DNA of 64,000 nucleotides from contig JAFGVE010000023.1 of assembly GCA_016938175.1 (NCBI GenBank), positions 108,859 through 172,858 on the forward strand. The letters run 5' to 3'. Position 1 is the stretch's first letter; each line of letters opens with the position of its first letter. Below the pieces are notes generated by a model. The model ran no database searches. It saw only the letters and a program-made list of their open reading frames with translations, and was not told the origin of the DNA. Positions 34,393-43,061 of the stretch are shown piece after piece. Source of the stretch: Campylobacterales bacterium. Lineage in GTDB: Bacteria > Campylobacterota > Campylobacteria > Campylobacterales > Sulfurimonadaceae. A program made the translations under genes and the position numbers.

Positions 34393-34857
34393 ATGTTTGA
34401 AGAAGTAAAAATGCCAGAAGGCATGAAACCAGAAGTCCTTGAACACCTTATGCATCCAAAAAACTATGGAAAACTTGATAATCCTAGTGGTGTAGGTGTA
34501 GCCTTAGATGAAAAAACAAAAGAGTATGTTATTTTTTATATTCTCTTAGAAAATGATGAGTTACAAGATGTAAAATTTGCAACCAATGGATGCCAAGATA
34601 CAGTTGTCATAGGCTCTATGTTTAGCGAGATGATTATAAACAATGATCTCGAATACGCTAATGGTGCAATAGCAAAAATCACAGAAAAACTCGGTAGTCT
34701 TACTGCACAACAAAAAATATGCTCAGATATTGTATTTAGCGCTTTTGCAGCTTCTATTCGTAACTATGAAAACAGACAAAATAATGTGGATGAAGAGTTA
34801 CACCTTTTTAAGATGAAAGAGAGTTGTGAAATAAATGAAGGAGAGACCAATGAGTAA
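34393..34857 (+). CDS. Divergent IscU/NifU-N-like protein missing cluster ligands
   Basis: A 154-residue protein with the NifU N-terminal/IscU fold: EHLMHPKNYGKLDNPSG, ATNGCQDTVVIGSMFSEM and SLTAQQKICSDIVFSAFAASI match IscU in order. Only two of the three scaffold cysteines are present, in NGCQD and KICSD. The first, normally in A-C-G-D, is absent (VALDEKTKEY), and the histidine before the third cysteine is Ile. A C-terminal tail with one more Cys (MKESCEIN) is extra. It may hold iron or a cluster in another way, or be regulatory. Its stop overlaps the start of a ferritin-like gene by 8 bases, so the two proteins probably work together. Confidence 0.75.
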   Translation: MFEEVKMPEGMKPEVLEHLMHPKNYGKLDNPSGVGVALDEKTKEYVIFYILLENDELQDVKFATNGCQDTVVIGSMFSEMIINNDLEYANGAIAKITEKLGSLTAQQKICSDIVFSAFAASIRNYENRQNNVDEELHLFKMKESCEINEGETNE

Positions 34858-35656
34858 GCTGTATCAAAAAAAACACGAACTTTGGCTAAGAGTAGCCTTT
34901 GCATCTTTTGCCATTGATGATGAGTCAATAAAATCAAAGCTCTATGAATTTTCACTTATTGCATTTCGTCATATGAAGTGGATTGGCACTTCACTTTTAG
35001 AAAATGGTGCTGATTTCAACTATGATAGAGAACTTTCCTTACAAAAACATGACTCACTTTTCCCTCTTGTACAAGACTTAAAAGAGAATATAAACTCCAT
35101 AGTATCTCTTTATCCAAATAGTGTTCTAGGAGAGAGAATGAGAACAGATGACGTTTATCTACTTGAATATCTTCAAATGCTTTTAGATGAAAAAGAAAAT
35201 ACTACAGTTAGTGCATTTAATATGCAAAGAATCTGGCCACACAAAGAGTTACGCCAAGACCAACTAGATGCACTTACAATGTTTTTATTTGAAGAATCAT
35301 ATAAAGAATATGAACTTATTTTAGTCTATAACTATATGCAGGCGAGGACTGAAAATAGACTCCATTTTGATGTCTTTCAAGACCTCATCGATGAATCTCA
35401 TTTTCATCTTAAATCTTTTGGAAATATGATGGCAAAGCTTGGTATTTTAACACTTCCAAGAGAGTTACATCCAATGACTTATATTGTCAAAGATTTAAAC
35501 ACATTTGTAAAAGATGGAATCGCAGAAGAAGAAGCTGCAAAAGAGATGTGCAGAGAACTCAGTAGTGCCATTGATGATGAAGAACTTGCAAAGTTTTTTG
35601 ACTTTATAAATTATCAAGAGAGTTTCCACATAGAGCTAATGAAACGTTTACTCTAA
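34850..35656 (+). CDS. Ferritin-like helical protein, putative iron handling
   Basis: A 268-residue, mainly helical protein that I cannot place in a named family. Several Glu/His pairs have diiron-carboxylate spacing: FEESYKEYELILVYNYM, DLIDESHFHLKSF (ExxH-like) and NYQESFHIELMKRLL (ExxH) near the C-terminus, plus IAFRHMKWIG in the first helix. This fits a four-helix ferritin-like bundle. ATG 34850 is chosen because GGAG lies 6 bases upstream; it overlaps the stop of the IscU-like gene (ATGAGTAA). The pairing suggests a joint function in iron or Fe-S metabolism. It has no signal peptide. Confidence 0.6.
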   Translation: MSKLYQKKHELWLRVAFASFAIDDESIKSKLYEFSLIAFRHMKWIGTSLLENGADFNYDRELSLQKHDSLFPLVQDLKENINSIVSLYPNSVLGERMRTDDVYLLEYLQMLLDEKENTTVSAFNMQRIWPHKELRQDQLDALTMFLFEESYKEYELILVYNYMQARTENRLHFDVFQDLIDESHFHLKSFGNMMAKLGILTLPRELHPMTYIVKDLNTFVKDGIAEEEAAKEMCRELSSAIDDEELAKFFDFINYQESFHIELMKRLL

Positions 35657-35661
35657 CTCTC

Positions 35662-36423
35662 TTAGCCTTTTAGAGTATTCCATAAAAGTCCTATATATTC
35701 GTGTATAGCAATAGTAGAGACCCTAAAATAAAAAGCATCAGGTGCGACCATATAACCCAAAAACTTCTCCTTATGAAAATCTGTCGGTGCAGCGATTGGA
35801 TGCATACCTAAAGATTCAAAAAGTTGCATTGCTCTTGGCATATGCGTAGCTGAAGTTACAAGTAAAAAAGGTTTCTCTCCAATAATACTTTGCGCATAAA
35901 GTGCTTCTTCTAAAGTGTCTTTTGGCAAAACATTAATAAGCATACGCTCCTTTTTAATTCCCAAAGCAGACGCAAGCCTAGCATTCATTATAGCAGTTGG
36001 CGTATCTGTCTTTCCTGCAAAACCGGTAAATATCAGCTGAGTATTTTTCATGTTACGTGCAATTAATACACCTTCTAAAACACGTTTCGTACTTGCATCG
36101 CTTAATTGAGAAGATATTGGCTGTGTCTCATCAGTCGTGTGCCCACCTCCAAGCACGTGAATATACTCAATATCTTCGCTACTATGAACATTTACATATA
36201 GAAATTTGGGATATTTATCTTCGAGTATTTCAACCAGTGCATTTGCAAAAGGAGGATAAGAGAACAGAAATAAAGCCACTAAACCTGTGATAGAGAAGAG
36301 TTTAGCTACTCTCTCCTTTCGTGCATACATAAAATAAACTCCTAAAGAAAAAAGTAGCAGTACAATTCCTAAAGGCTCTACGAAAAAACTAATAAACTTT
36401 TTAAGAAAAAAACCAAATTCCAT
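35662..36423 (-). CDS. YdcF/DUF218 (ElyC-like) envelope protein
   Basis: A 253-residue protein with two N-terminal membrane helices (about 15-30, 38-58) and a periplasmic DUF218 domain. Conserved parts are YIHVLGGGHTTD, RVLEGVLIARNM, LIFTGFAGKTDTPTAIMNARLA and FLLVTSATHMPRAMQLFESLG. E. coli ElyC has the same layout and affects peptidoglycan synthesis and undecaprenyl-phosphate use. The molecular activity of the domain is unknown. It shares one base with the alpha/beta hydrolase gene upstream and is convergent with the ferritin-like gene. Confidence 0.83.
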   Translation of the reverse strand: MEFGFFLKKFISFFVEPLGIVLLLFSLGVYFMYARKERVAKLFSITGLVALFLFSYPPFANALVEILEDKYPKFLYVNVHSSEDIEYIHVLGGGHTTDETQPISSQLSDASTKRVLEGVLIARNMKNTQLIFTGFAGKTDTPTAIMNARLASALGIKKERMLINVLPKDTLEEALYAQSIIGEKPFLLVTSATHMPRAMQLFESLGMHPIAAPTDFHKEKFLGYMVAPDAFYFRVSTIAIHEYIGLLWNTLKG

Positions 36424-37178
36424 TACATCATCTCCTCATTTATTCTCGCTACAACTCTTTCATCCCATAAAATCTCTTTATGTGTCAGTCTCTCAAGTTC
36501 CATATATGTAGCAAGGTTTTTAATTTTATCTTTTAAAGCTCGTGCGTTCTTTATATACGTTACCTCATCGTCTTTACTAACAAAAAGATACGTTTTAGCA
36601 TCAACATTTGCTACATACTGCTCTGTTTTAAATTTATAACGTAAAGGTTTTGCTAGTTTGTATTTTGTTCGTGCCAAGGAAGCTATAGAATCAAAAGCAC
36701 CTACTAAAAAAAGTCCTTTTACAGCTTTTTTAGAAGCAACATATGCAGCAATGCTTGAGCCAAGAGAAAACCCTAAAAGGTAAAAGTCACCATAGTTTTT
36801 TTCTATAATTTCAGCAATTTCCAAAGCATCACTATAGAGTCTTTTCTCATTAATTTTTCCTTCACTTTTTCCATAGGAACGGTAGTTAAAAGCAATAATT
36901 TGTGTAGAGAGATATGTCAGAGAGAGTTTTTCAATGAGTCCTACAACATCGTGGGAACGGCCTGCAAAAAAGAGCATTCTGCTTTTTATGAGTTCTGGAG
37001 TATAAACAACACCTTCTAAAGCCTTAGCATCTTTAGTAATGATTTCAACAATTTCGGCACCGTGTGGGAGTGTTTCACTACGATAATATGTAGGAGAAAA
37101 GATTGCAAAATACTGCCATTGATAAAATGCCAAAATTAAAACAAGTAAGGTAAAGAGTATAAAAGCAAAATAGACCAT
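36423..37178 (-). CDS. Membrane-anchored alpha/beta hydrolase (YfhR/BAAT-like)
   Basis: A 251-residue alpha/beta-hydrolase with one N-terminal transmembrane helix (about residues 3-20). The oxyanion strand is FFAGRSHDVVGL, NYRSYGKSEG follows, the nucleophile elbow is LLGFSLGSSIAA, the acid segment is VSKDDEVTYIKNA and the histidine is in LTHKEIL. The substrate is unknown. It is divergent from the gene at 37222 and joined to the YdcF gene by a one-base overlap. Confidence 0.78.
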   Translation of the reverse strand: MVYFAFILFTLLVLILAFYQWQYFAIFSPTYYRSETLPHGAEIVEIITKDAKALEGVVYTPELIKSRMLFFAGRSHDVVGLIEKLSLTYLSTQIIAFNYRSYGKSEGKINEKRLYSDALEIAEIIEKNYGDFYLLGFSLGSSIAAYVASKKAVKGLFLVGAFDSIASLARTKYKLAKPLRYKFKTEQYVANVDAKTYLFVSKDDEVTYIKNARALKDKIKNLATYMELERLTHKEILWDERVVARINEEMM

Positions 37179-37191
37179 ACTGAAATTGTAG

Positions 37192-37197
37192 TATAAT
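37192..37197 (+). promoter_or_regulatory. Probable -10 box for the 37222 gene
   Basis: TATAAT at 37192-37197 lies 24 bases before the ATG at 37222. A GAGGA ribosome-binding sequence follows at 37211-37215. No -35 hexamer is evident. The box lies in the 43-base gap to the divergent hydrolase gene. Confidence 0.5.
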
Positions 37198-37221
37198 TCC
37201 GCAATAATACGAGGAATAGCA

Positions 37222-37959
37222 ATGCAAATATTTGGAAAATTTTTAACTAACTTTGATATGGACTATCTTAATGAACACTATATTTATATTAGTGGTGACG
37301 AAGATGAAAAAATTACCGTTGAAGACTTAGAGAATATGCTGAAAAAAAAGCGTAAAAATGTTTGCGGTACTATCTTCCTATATAATCCAGAACACTCACC
37401 CATAGGATATAAAATGAGTCGTTTTTTACGCAACGACGGTTTTGAAGGATACGGTAAGTTCGTTCCCTTAAATGAAGATCCTACAAGTTACGTCATTAAT
37501 GCTGGTCTTAAAGAGCACTACAGAGGAAAACTTGTTGAGATAAAGTACCTCTTTAGTTATAACAGAGAAAATATTGCTCCTACACCAATTATAGAAGAGT
37601 TTGATGCAGATTTAGACAAACTGACTTCTGGGCAACTTACACGTTATGACAGAAACCTAAACTATATAGACGTTCCAAATGTTCGCTTGAGTGGAAAGTT
37701 TGTTTTTTTTGGTATGGGAAGTAATTATGACAGACACCATAAAGCTATTATCGCATATGCGAGAGCACTCTCTGCACAAGTACATAAACTCGACAAAGAT
37801 GTAGTTTTTATATATGATAGAAACTGTGATTTAGAAGAAGCTATTGAACAAGCTTATTTTATTCACCCTTATGCTACGGGTAAAATGAAAGAGGTACGTG
37901 CAAATGCCTTTAAAGAGGTTTTTAAAACGCTTCCACCTCAGGTTGTTAGACTCAACTAA
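37222..37959 (+). CDS. Conserved protein of unknown function
   Basis: A 245-residue cytoplasmic protein that I do not recognise. The N-terminal third is acidic (ISGDEDEKITVEDLENMLKKK); the middle has YLFSYNRENIAPTPIIEEFDADLDKL; the C-terminal half has VRLSGKFVFFGMGSNYDRHHKAIIAYARAL and VVFIYDRNCDLEEAIEQAYFIHP. There is no signal peptide, membrane segment or catalytic motif that I can name. The FFGMGSN stretch resembles a nucleotide-binding turn but lacks a Walker pattern. It has its own promoter-like TATAAT and a good ribosome-binding site, and it is convergent with the diguanylate cyclase gene, overlapping its end by 4 bases. Confidence 0.7.
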   Translation: MQIFGKFLTNFDMDYLNEHYIYISGDEDEKITVEDLENMLKKKRKNVCGTIFLYNPEHSPIGYKMSRFLRNDGFEGYGKFVPLNEDPTSYVINAGLKEHYRGKLVEIKYLFSYNRENIAPTPIIEEFDADLDKLTSGQLTRYDRNLNYIDVPNVRLSGKFVFFGMGSNYDRHHKAIIAYARALSAQVHKLDKDVVFIYDRNCDLEEAIEQAYFIHPYATGKMKEVRANAFKEVFKTLPPQVVRLN

Positions 37960-39209
37960 GCCGAATGAACAGAGGTTTGATTCTTTCCACTCTCTTTTGA
38001 GCTGTACATTGCTCTATCTGCTCGATGAATTATACTTTCAAAATTTATGTCTTTTTTTAGATTATATTCTGTTACACCAACGCTCACGCTCACGTTTATA
38101 TAAAAACCGCCCTCTATAACGACTCGTTTTTCCTCAACTTTTTTACGAATTTTTTCAGCTATTATATATGCTCCTTCAATATCAGTTTCCGGTAGTAAAA
38201 CAACAAATTCCTCTCCACCAAAACGACATGCTATATCACTCTTACGGATACTATCGTTAACAATAGTAGCTACTGACACTATCACATCATCACCACACTT
38301 ATGCCCATATGTATCATTTACATTTTTAAAGTTATCAATATCAAGCATTATTGTACTAAGTGCTGTTTTGTTTCGTTTTACTATTTCTAAAATTTGTTCA
38401 GAGCTTTTTGTAAAGTAGCGTCTATTGTAAAGTCCTGTCAACGGATCAACAGAAGCAAGTAATTTTAATTCCTTGTTCGACTCTTCTAACTCAAGTGTTC
38501 TTTGACGCACCTTCTCTTCCAAGAGTGCATTTGTATTATCTAGTACTTCTGCATAAATAGCTATCCTATTGACCATTTCGACTATAGCATTTTGTATAAG
38601 ACTTACTTCATCTTTCTTTGGACTTTGTCGTAGTTTAAAATTATTCTCTTTTGGATTATACTCAAGTACACTTTGAGTGAGAACTGCAAGCCCCTTAAAA
38701 ACATGCTTTAAAAAAAGTAAAAATAGTAAAAGCAAGACTATAGATATAATAGTAATTTGTAATCCTATCCGCTCATTAGTACTGTGCATCTGCTCATATT
38801 CCGAGTTTGAAAACTGTAATTCTAGTACTCCCAAAGAAGCATCAGTAATAGTGTCATTTATACTTTTTTCACAATGATTAAAATCTTTTATCTCATCTAT
38901 ATCTTTTAAGGTTTTACTCTCAAACTCGTAGAGTAGATTACCATTATTGTCTAGAAGACGCACATAAACCAAGTCGCTATTTTGTGTAACAATACTTTCT
39001 AAATACTCATCATTAGCACTTTCTAAACCTAAAGATAAATTGAGTGATATCACTGGTATTATAGTGTTCATAAGTAGTTCATTTTTAGACTTTTTAAATT
39101 CAATAAACTGTGTTCTTATACTCTTTGAGAGTTGATAGCGTTCAAGACCAATAATGAAAAGTACAAACAGAAGGATACTGAGTATAATTTTAAACTGTAT
39201 GCTTTTCAT
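37956..39209 (-). CDS. Membrane-bound diguanylate cyclase (GGDEF) with periplasmic sensor
   Basis: A 417-residue inner-membrane protein: helix at about 5-24, a periplasmic sensor of about 130 residues, a second helix near 150-170, a linker with a coiled coil (EEKVRQRTLELEESNKELKLL) and a C-terminal GGDEF domain from about residue 250. The domain has ASVDPLTGLYNRRYF, LDIDNFKNVNDTYGHKCGDDV and the active site FGGEEFVV. RKSD five residues before it is a product-binding inhibitory I-site. It should make cyclic-di-GMP. It lies 3 bases after a YfiR-like gene, which in Pseudomonas-type systems encodes the periplasmic repressor of such a cyclase. Confidence 0.9.
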   Translation of the reverse strand: MKSIQFKIILSILLFVLFIIGLERYQLSKSIRTQFIEFKKSKNELLMNTIIPVISLNLSLGLESANDEYLESIVTQNSDLVYVRLLDNNGNLLYEFESKTLKDIDEIKDFNHCEKSINDTITDASLGVLELQFSNSEYEQMHSTNERIGLQITIISIVLLLLFLLFLKHVFKGLAVLTQSVLEYNPKENNFKLRQSPKKDEVSLIQNAIVEMVNRIAIYAEVLDNTNALLEEKVRQRTLELEESNKELKLLASVDPLTGLYNRRYFTKSSEQILEIVKRNKTALSTIMLDIDNFKNVNDTYGHKCGDDVIVSVATIVNDSIRKSDIACRFGGEEFVVLLPETDIEGAYIIAEKIRKKVEEKRVVIEGGFYINVSVSVGVTEYNLKKDINFESIIHRADRAMYSSKESGKNQTSVHSA

Positions 39210-39212
39210 ATT

Positions 39213-39761
39213 TTACTCCTCCTGTTTTTTGTATATTTTTGAAACTCGAAGGAGTACATTGTCTAAATAAATATCTTTAGCAAAAATATTTGCCAGGCTT
39301 ATATAGGGACGAATCTCTCGACCAATAAAAAGTGAAATATCTATGCCATCTTCAACCAAAACTTGATCATAAGACATTGTAAGAATTTTATTCTCTTGGG
39401 CAAAAGTAATAACTTTTGGCAGATCTATATCCTCTATGCTCAAGACAAAAAATAAAGAAGCCTCTTTGCAGAAGTTAATATTTGAATAATCAGATTTAAT
39501 AACATAGATTTTATACTCGCCAATGCCAGCTGGGTAGTGCTCGTGCATTAGATCAATAAGTGTCGTAGCAGCTCTCTCATCTTCTGCTTTACTCCCTATA
39601 CAAATATTGACACTCTCTGAAAGTTCATCCTTTAGCGTACTCATAAGAACAAAACGAACAGAGAGTTTTGCATAGATATTAAGCATCTCCTCACTAAATG
39701 AATTAGCAAAAAGAGATAAAGAAAAACAACTAAAAACAGCGGCAGCGAGGAACTTTTTCAT
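39213..39761 (-). CDS. YfiR-like periplasmic protein (DUF4154)
   Basis: A 182-residue secreted protein with a signal peptide (about residues 1-19, ending LFANS). The body resembles the YfiR family: KLSVRFVLMSTLKDELSESVNICIGS, FFVLSIEDIDLPKVITFAQENKILTMSYDQVLVEDGIDISLFIGR, where YfiR has a run ending in a G-x-x-I-x-F/L pattern. Two cysteines (NICIGS and NFCKEAS) could form the redox-sensitive disulfide known from YfiR. It probably restrains the downstream diguanylate cyclase from the periplasm. The gene is divergent from the TonB-dependent receptor across a 24-bp palindrome. Confidence 0.72.
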   Translation of the reverse strand: MKKFLAAAVFSCFSLSLFANSFSEEMLNIYAKLSVRFVLMSTLKDELSESVNICIGSKAEDERAATTLIDLMHEHYPAGIGEYKIYVIKSDYSNINFCKEASLFFVLSIEDIDLPKVITFAQENKILTMSYDQVLVEDGIDISLFIGREIRPYISLANIFAKDIYLDNVLLRVSKIYKKQEE

Positions 39762-39806
39762 TTTTACCTTATCCCATTCAATTAATAGAAAACTCTAAAC
39801 TTAAGG

Positions 39807-39830
39807 TGCTATAATAAGCTTATTATAGCA
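39807..39830. promoter_or_regulatory. Perfect 24-bp palindrome with a TATAAT box on each strand
   Basis: Bases 39807-39830 read the same on both strands. TATAAT occurs at 39810-39815 on the plus strand and, by symmetry, at 39822-39827 on the minus strand. The plus box faces the TonB-receptor gene (ATG 39852), the minus box the YfiR/cyclase genes (ATG 39761). It may be a shared operator with two overlapping, face-to-face promoters, or an operator that happens to contain TATAAT. Which regulator binds it is unknown. It is A/T rich like Fur boxes but has an even-numbered centre, unlike the 7-1-7 Fur arrangement. Confidence 0.65.
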
Positions 39831-39851
39831 TAAGAGTAATAGAGAAAACTA

Positions 39852-41969
39852 ATGAAAAAAAGCCTCATACTATCTACCATTTTCCTCTCATCTCTCCTTG
39901 CGGAAGATAACAACTTTCAAGACTTTACCTCTATTTTGCAAGAAGCTAGTGAAGTTGTTACAGAAAAATCATTCAATGTAGACTATCTCCCCTCAGTTGT
40001 TACTGTTATTGATGCACAAACTTTTTTAGATGCCGGTTTACTCAATATCGGAGAAGCACTTAGTATGCTTCCAGGTATTCAAATGCAAATGAACTACCTA
40101 GGACAACCAAGAACAACCATACGTGGATTTAACAATCCTAACTCATTTATCTCTGATAAAGTAAAAGTTCTTGTAGATGGCGTAGCCATTAACAACGAAG
40201 CCGCTGGAACCGCTGGTTTTTACATGGACTTCCCACTTGACTTAGTAGAGCGTATAGAAGTACTTCGTGGACCAGGTTCTACTCAATATGGTGCAGGGGC
40301 TATTTACGGTGCGGTAAATATCATAACTAAAACCGGTAACAAAACAGATGAGAGTAGCTTTTACTGGATGCTTGGAAGTTACACAACTGCAACAACAGGT
40401 GGTAACTTTCATATAAAAGCGGATGACTTTGATATTTACACTGATGCTTACTATGCACAAAACGAAAAAGGTATTTTTGATGAAAAAGCTAAAGGTGGCA
40501 ATGGTGCAACCACTGATGAGAAAAAAGAGGATCTCTCAGTTGGTATAACAATTACAAATAATCATTTTGAATTTACGAATAGATACAAAAGTTCTCACTA
40601 TGGTAACTTCTATCTTTATAAGGGTGAACTCTATCCAAATCAAGATAAAGGGCATAAAGATGATTACTTCTTATCCCAGCTCACTTATACAAAAGAACTT
40701 AACGGTTATAAATTAAGAACATCTCTCGGCTACTCCTATAGAGAATCAGATGCTACTGCTTATGCTTATAATGGTGTAATTCCTGCTTTAAATAATCTGC
40801 AAGGTTTTTACATCCGTGATCACCAAGTTGAACAAAATGTAAACTTTGATGCAATGCTAGAACTACCAAAAATAGCTGCAAATGATATAAAAATTTCTGT
40901 AGGAACTCGTCATATTTTTATGAGTACAAATGATTTTTCAAGTAGTGTTGAAGATTTTATTAATTCAGATCAAACAATTAGTGACACCATAAAGCTTTAT
41001 GGTGGTAAATTTGATGCTACAAGTCAACTAGCATACTGGCAAGACCCAACAAGCAATAATCTCTACTCCAAAACATCACGTACTATCTCTTACGCAAACC
41101 TTGAGGACCTCATCTCTTTAAGTTCTAAAACAGACATAGTATTAGGAATGAGAGTTGATTATTACTCTGATGTTGGTACTCACTTTAGCTCACGTGCGGG
41201 TATAGTTTTTAGGGCCAAAGAGAACCTTATAATGAAATTACTTTATGGTTCTGCTTTTAGAGCACCCACTTTTACAGAACGCTACTCAAAAGGACATATC
41301 TATTACCGTGCAGGAGATGCAGACCTCAAAGAGGAGACTGTTGATACACTTGAAGCACAGTTCATATATAAACCAGATCTCTCAAATCGTTTCTCTTTAA
41401 ATCTTTTTTACTCAGTACTCAAAGATGTTATTGACATTGAGGAGCTTTATGACACACCAGAAGGCTACCAAAATATGAAAAATCGTACAAGCAGAGGTGT
41501 AGAGTTTGAATATAATCTAAAATTAAATACTACGCATGATTTATACTTAAATGCTTCATATGTGGATGCAGACTACACAGTTCCGCAAGACCAAGATAGA
41601 ATTACAAGAGTTATTACTCCTGAGATTGACCAAAGTATGCCAGACGTCTCTAAATATATGTTTAAAGGGCTTTATGTTTATAGTCCAATATCACCACTCT
41701 CTTTTGGTACAGCATGGCAATACCATAACGAAACAACACCTACACAACTCCCATGGATAGTTGAAGATGGCTATGCACTTCCTGTCAAAGAGTATCACCT
41801 ACTTGATGAGACGATTACATATAGATTCTCTGCTGCTTCACAACTACGTTTAAGTATTAAAAACTTGCTTGATGAAGAAGTGAGACTTCCTGGATACTAC
41901 ACCAACCAGCCAGGTGGTGTTTTACGTGAGGGGCGTAGCTACTACCTCACATACAAATACACTTTTTAA
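39852..41969 (+). CDS. TonB-dependent outer-membrane receptor
   Basis: A 705-residue receptor with a signal peptide (about 1-17), a plug domain from about residue 40 (LPSVVTVIDAQTFLDAGLLNIGEALSMLPGIQM and TTIRGFNN, VLVDGVAINN, VERIEVLRGPGSTQYGAGAIYGAVNIITK) and a C-terminal beta-barrel ending in an aromatic residue (YYLTYKYTF). The GPGSTQYGAGAIYGAVNI run is the family signature. The ligand is unknown; siderophores, vitamin B12 or other metal chelates are possible. The neighbouring YfiR/diguanylate cyclase pair across a shared palindrome suggests linked regulation. Its stop codon overlaps that of the convergent FAD oxidoreductase gene, with no terminator hairpin between them. Confidence 0.95.
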   Translation: MKKSLILSTIFLSSLLAEDNNFQDFTSILQEASEVVTEKSFNVDYLPSVVTVIDAQTFLDAGLLNIGEALSMLPGIQMQMNYLGQPRTTIRGFNNPNSFISDKVKVLVDGVAINNEAAGTAGFYMDFPLDLVERIEVLRGPGSTQYGAGAIYGAVNIITKTGNKTDESSFYWMLGSYTTATTGGNFHIKADDFDIYTDAYYAQNEKGIFDEKAKGGNGATTDEKKEDLSVGITITNNHFEFTNRYKSSHYGNFYLYKGELYPNQDKGHKDDYFLSQLTYTKELNGYKLRTSLGYSYRESDATAYAYNGVIPALNNLQGFYIRDHQVEQNVNFDAMLELPKIAANDIKISVGTRHIFMSTNDFSSSVEDFINSDQTISDTIKLYGGKFDATSQLAYWQDPTSNNLYSKTSRTISYANLEDLISLSSKTDIVLGMRVDYYSDVGTHFSSRAGIVFRAKENLIMKLLYGSAFRAPTFTERYSKGHIYYRAGDADLKEETVDTLEAQFIYKPDLSNRFSLNLFYSVLKDVIDIEELYDTPEGYQNMKNRTSRGVEFEYNLKLNTTHDLYLNASYVDADYTVPQDQDRITRVITPEIDQSMPDVSKYMFKGLYVYSPISPLSFGTAWQYHNETTPTQLPWIVEDGYALPVKEYHLLDETITYRFSAASQLRLSIKNLLDEEVRLPGYYTNQPGGVLREGRSYYLTYKYTF

Positions 41970-43060
41970 CTATTTACTTTTCGTGCCCAGCGAGCAAAAA
42001 ATCTCGCTGGAAGCACTTCTCTGTTAATCTCTTTACCACTGACGATATATTCTGCTAAAGCCTTTGCTAGATAAGGAGCAAATACAAAACCATACCCTCC
42101 ACTCCCGTTTATCATATACAAACCCGGATAGTAACTATACTCTAAATAATCTTGGGCTTTACGGGTTAAGTTAATCTCACTGTTACGTAAGGTCTCCTCT
42201 GCCATAACTACTGGACCAATCATAGGAATATAGTCAAATGAGCCTGAACGAAGTCCGGTATAATCTTTTATAACTTCTACCTCTTCTAGCTTAAGTGTTT
42301 TTGCAGCTTTTTCCAATAGTTCCCTTCTCCCAGCTGTAACATCATAAGGCTCTTTTGTAGTCTGTGGATGGTAGTGAACATTATGAGTCGCACCAATGGC
42401 AATAACACCATCTTTACTTGGAGCAATTGAAACAAATTGATGAATAGAGAGAGAATTTTGTGTGGTTGTTTGAATATCTATACGATGTCCCCAAATTCCT
42501 CGAAGCTGTATATAAGGCTCCCTAATAATAGGTCTGTATGCTCCTGTCGCAAGAACTATCTCTTTGACAGTATACTCTTCATTAATAAGCCAATAGCCAT
42601 CTAAAAAAGTGAGTGTAACTACCTCTTCTTGTATGAACTCTGCGGATTTTGCCATAGCTTCACAAACTCTTTTTGCATCTACTATACCCGCATCTATAGA
42701 TACATACTCTCTTGTCTCACCAGGAACTTCTAAAAGTTTCAAGGTTGTATTTTGCTTAAAAGAACGAAGTGTTTGTGCATCTTCTTCATCTTTTGCAAGG
42801 TGCAGAAGTGGTGCCTTTGTAAAAATATGCCCAAAATGTTTTTCATAATACTTCATAGAGTAAATAAAAGCATCACTTAAAAGCTCTTTTAACTCTCCTG
42901 CTTTTGAAAACTTTGGAGAAATAAAAGCACCCGCTGCTCCACTGCCTCCACTTGCAATCCCTTCTTTGTCAAAAATTGCAATACGCTTGTTGGTAGTAGA
43001 AAACTCATAAGCTATAGCACAACCGTTGATTCCTGCTCCAATAATAGCTACATCATACAT
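41966..43060 (-). CDS. FAD-dependent oxidoreductase of the DAO family
   Basis: A 364-residue D-amino-acid-oxidase-like flavoprotein. The ADP-binding start is VAIIGAGINGCAIAYEFSTTNKRIAIFDKEGIASGGSGAAGAF, and the FAD-linked C-terminal region has GLRSGSFDYIPMIG and MINGSGGYGFVFAPYLAKALAEYI. The S-G-G-S-G-A-A-G-A-F stretch resembles the oxidoreductase domain of MnmC (tRNA cmnm5U modification), so this might be a stand-alone MnmC-type oxidase; glycine or D-amino-acid oxidase is the alternative. The start abuts the protease gene's stop (one base between), so both are co-transcribed. Confidence 0.8.
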   Translation of the reverse strand: MYDVAIIGAGINGCAIAYEFSTTNKRIAIFDKEGIASGGSGAAGAFISPKFSKAGELKELLSDAFIYSMKYYEKHFGHIFTKAPLLHLAKDEEDAQTLRSFKQNTTLKLLEVPGETREYVSIDAGIVDAKRVCEAMAKSAEFIQEEVVTLTFLDGYWLINEEYTVKEIVLATGAYRPIIREPYIQLRGIWGHRIDIQTTTQNSLSIHQFVSIAPSKDGVIAIGATHNVHYHPQTTKEPYDVTAGRRELLEKAAKTLKLEEVEVIKDYTGLRSGSFDYIPMIGPVVMAEETLRNSEINLTRKAQDYLEYSYYPGLYMINGSGGYGFVFAPYLAKALAEYIVSGKEINREVLPARFFARWARKVNS

Positions 43061-43061
43061 A

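Noticed and set aside
39807..39830. Fur box
   Set aside because: The palindrome is A/T rich and lies before a TonB receptor, but its centre is between two bases, not at one base as in the 7-1-7 Fur arrangement, so I keep it as an operator of unknown regulator.
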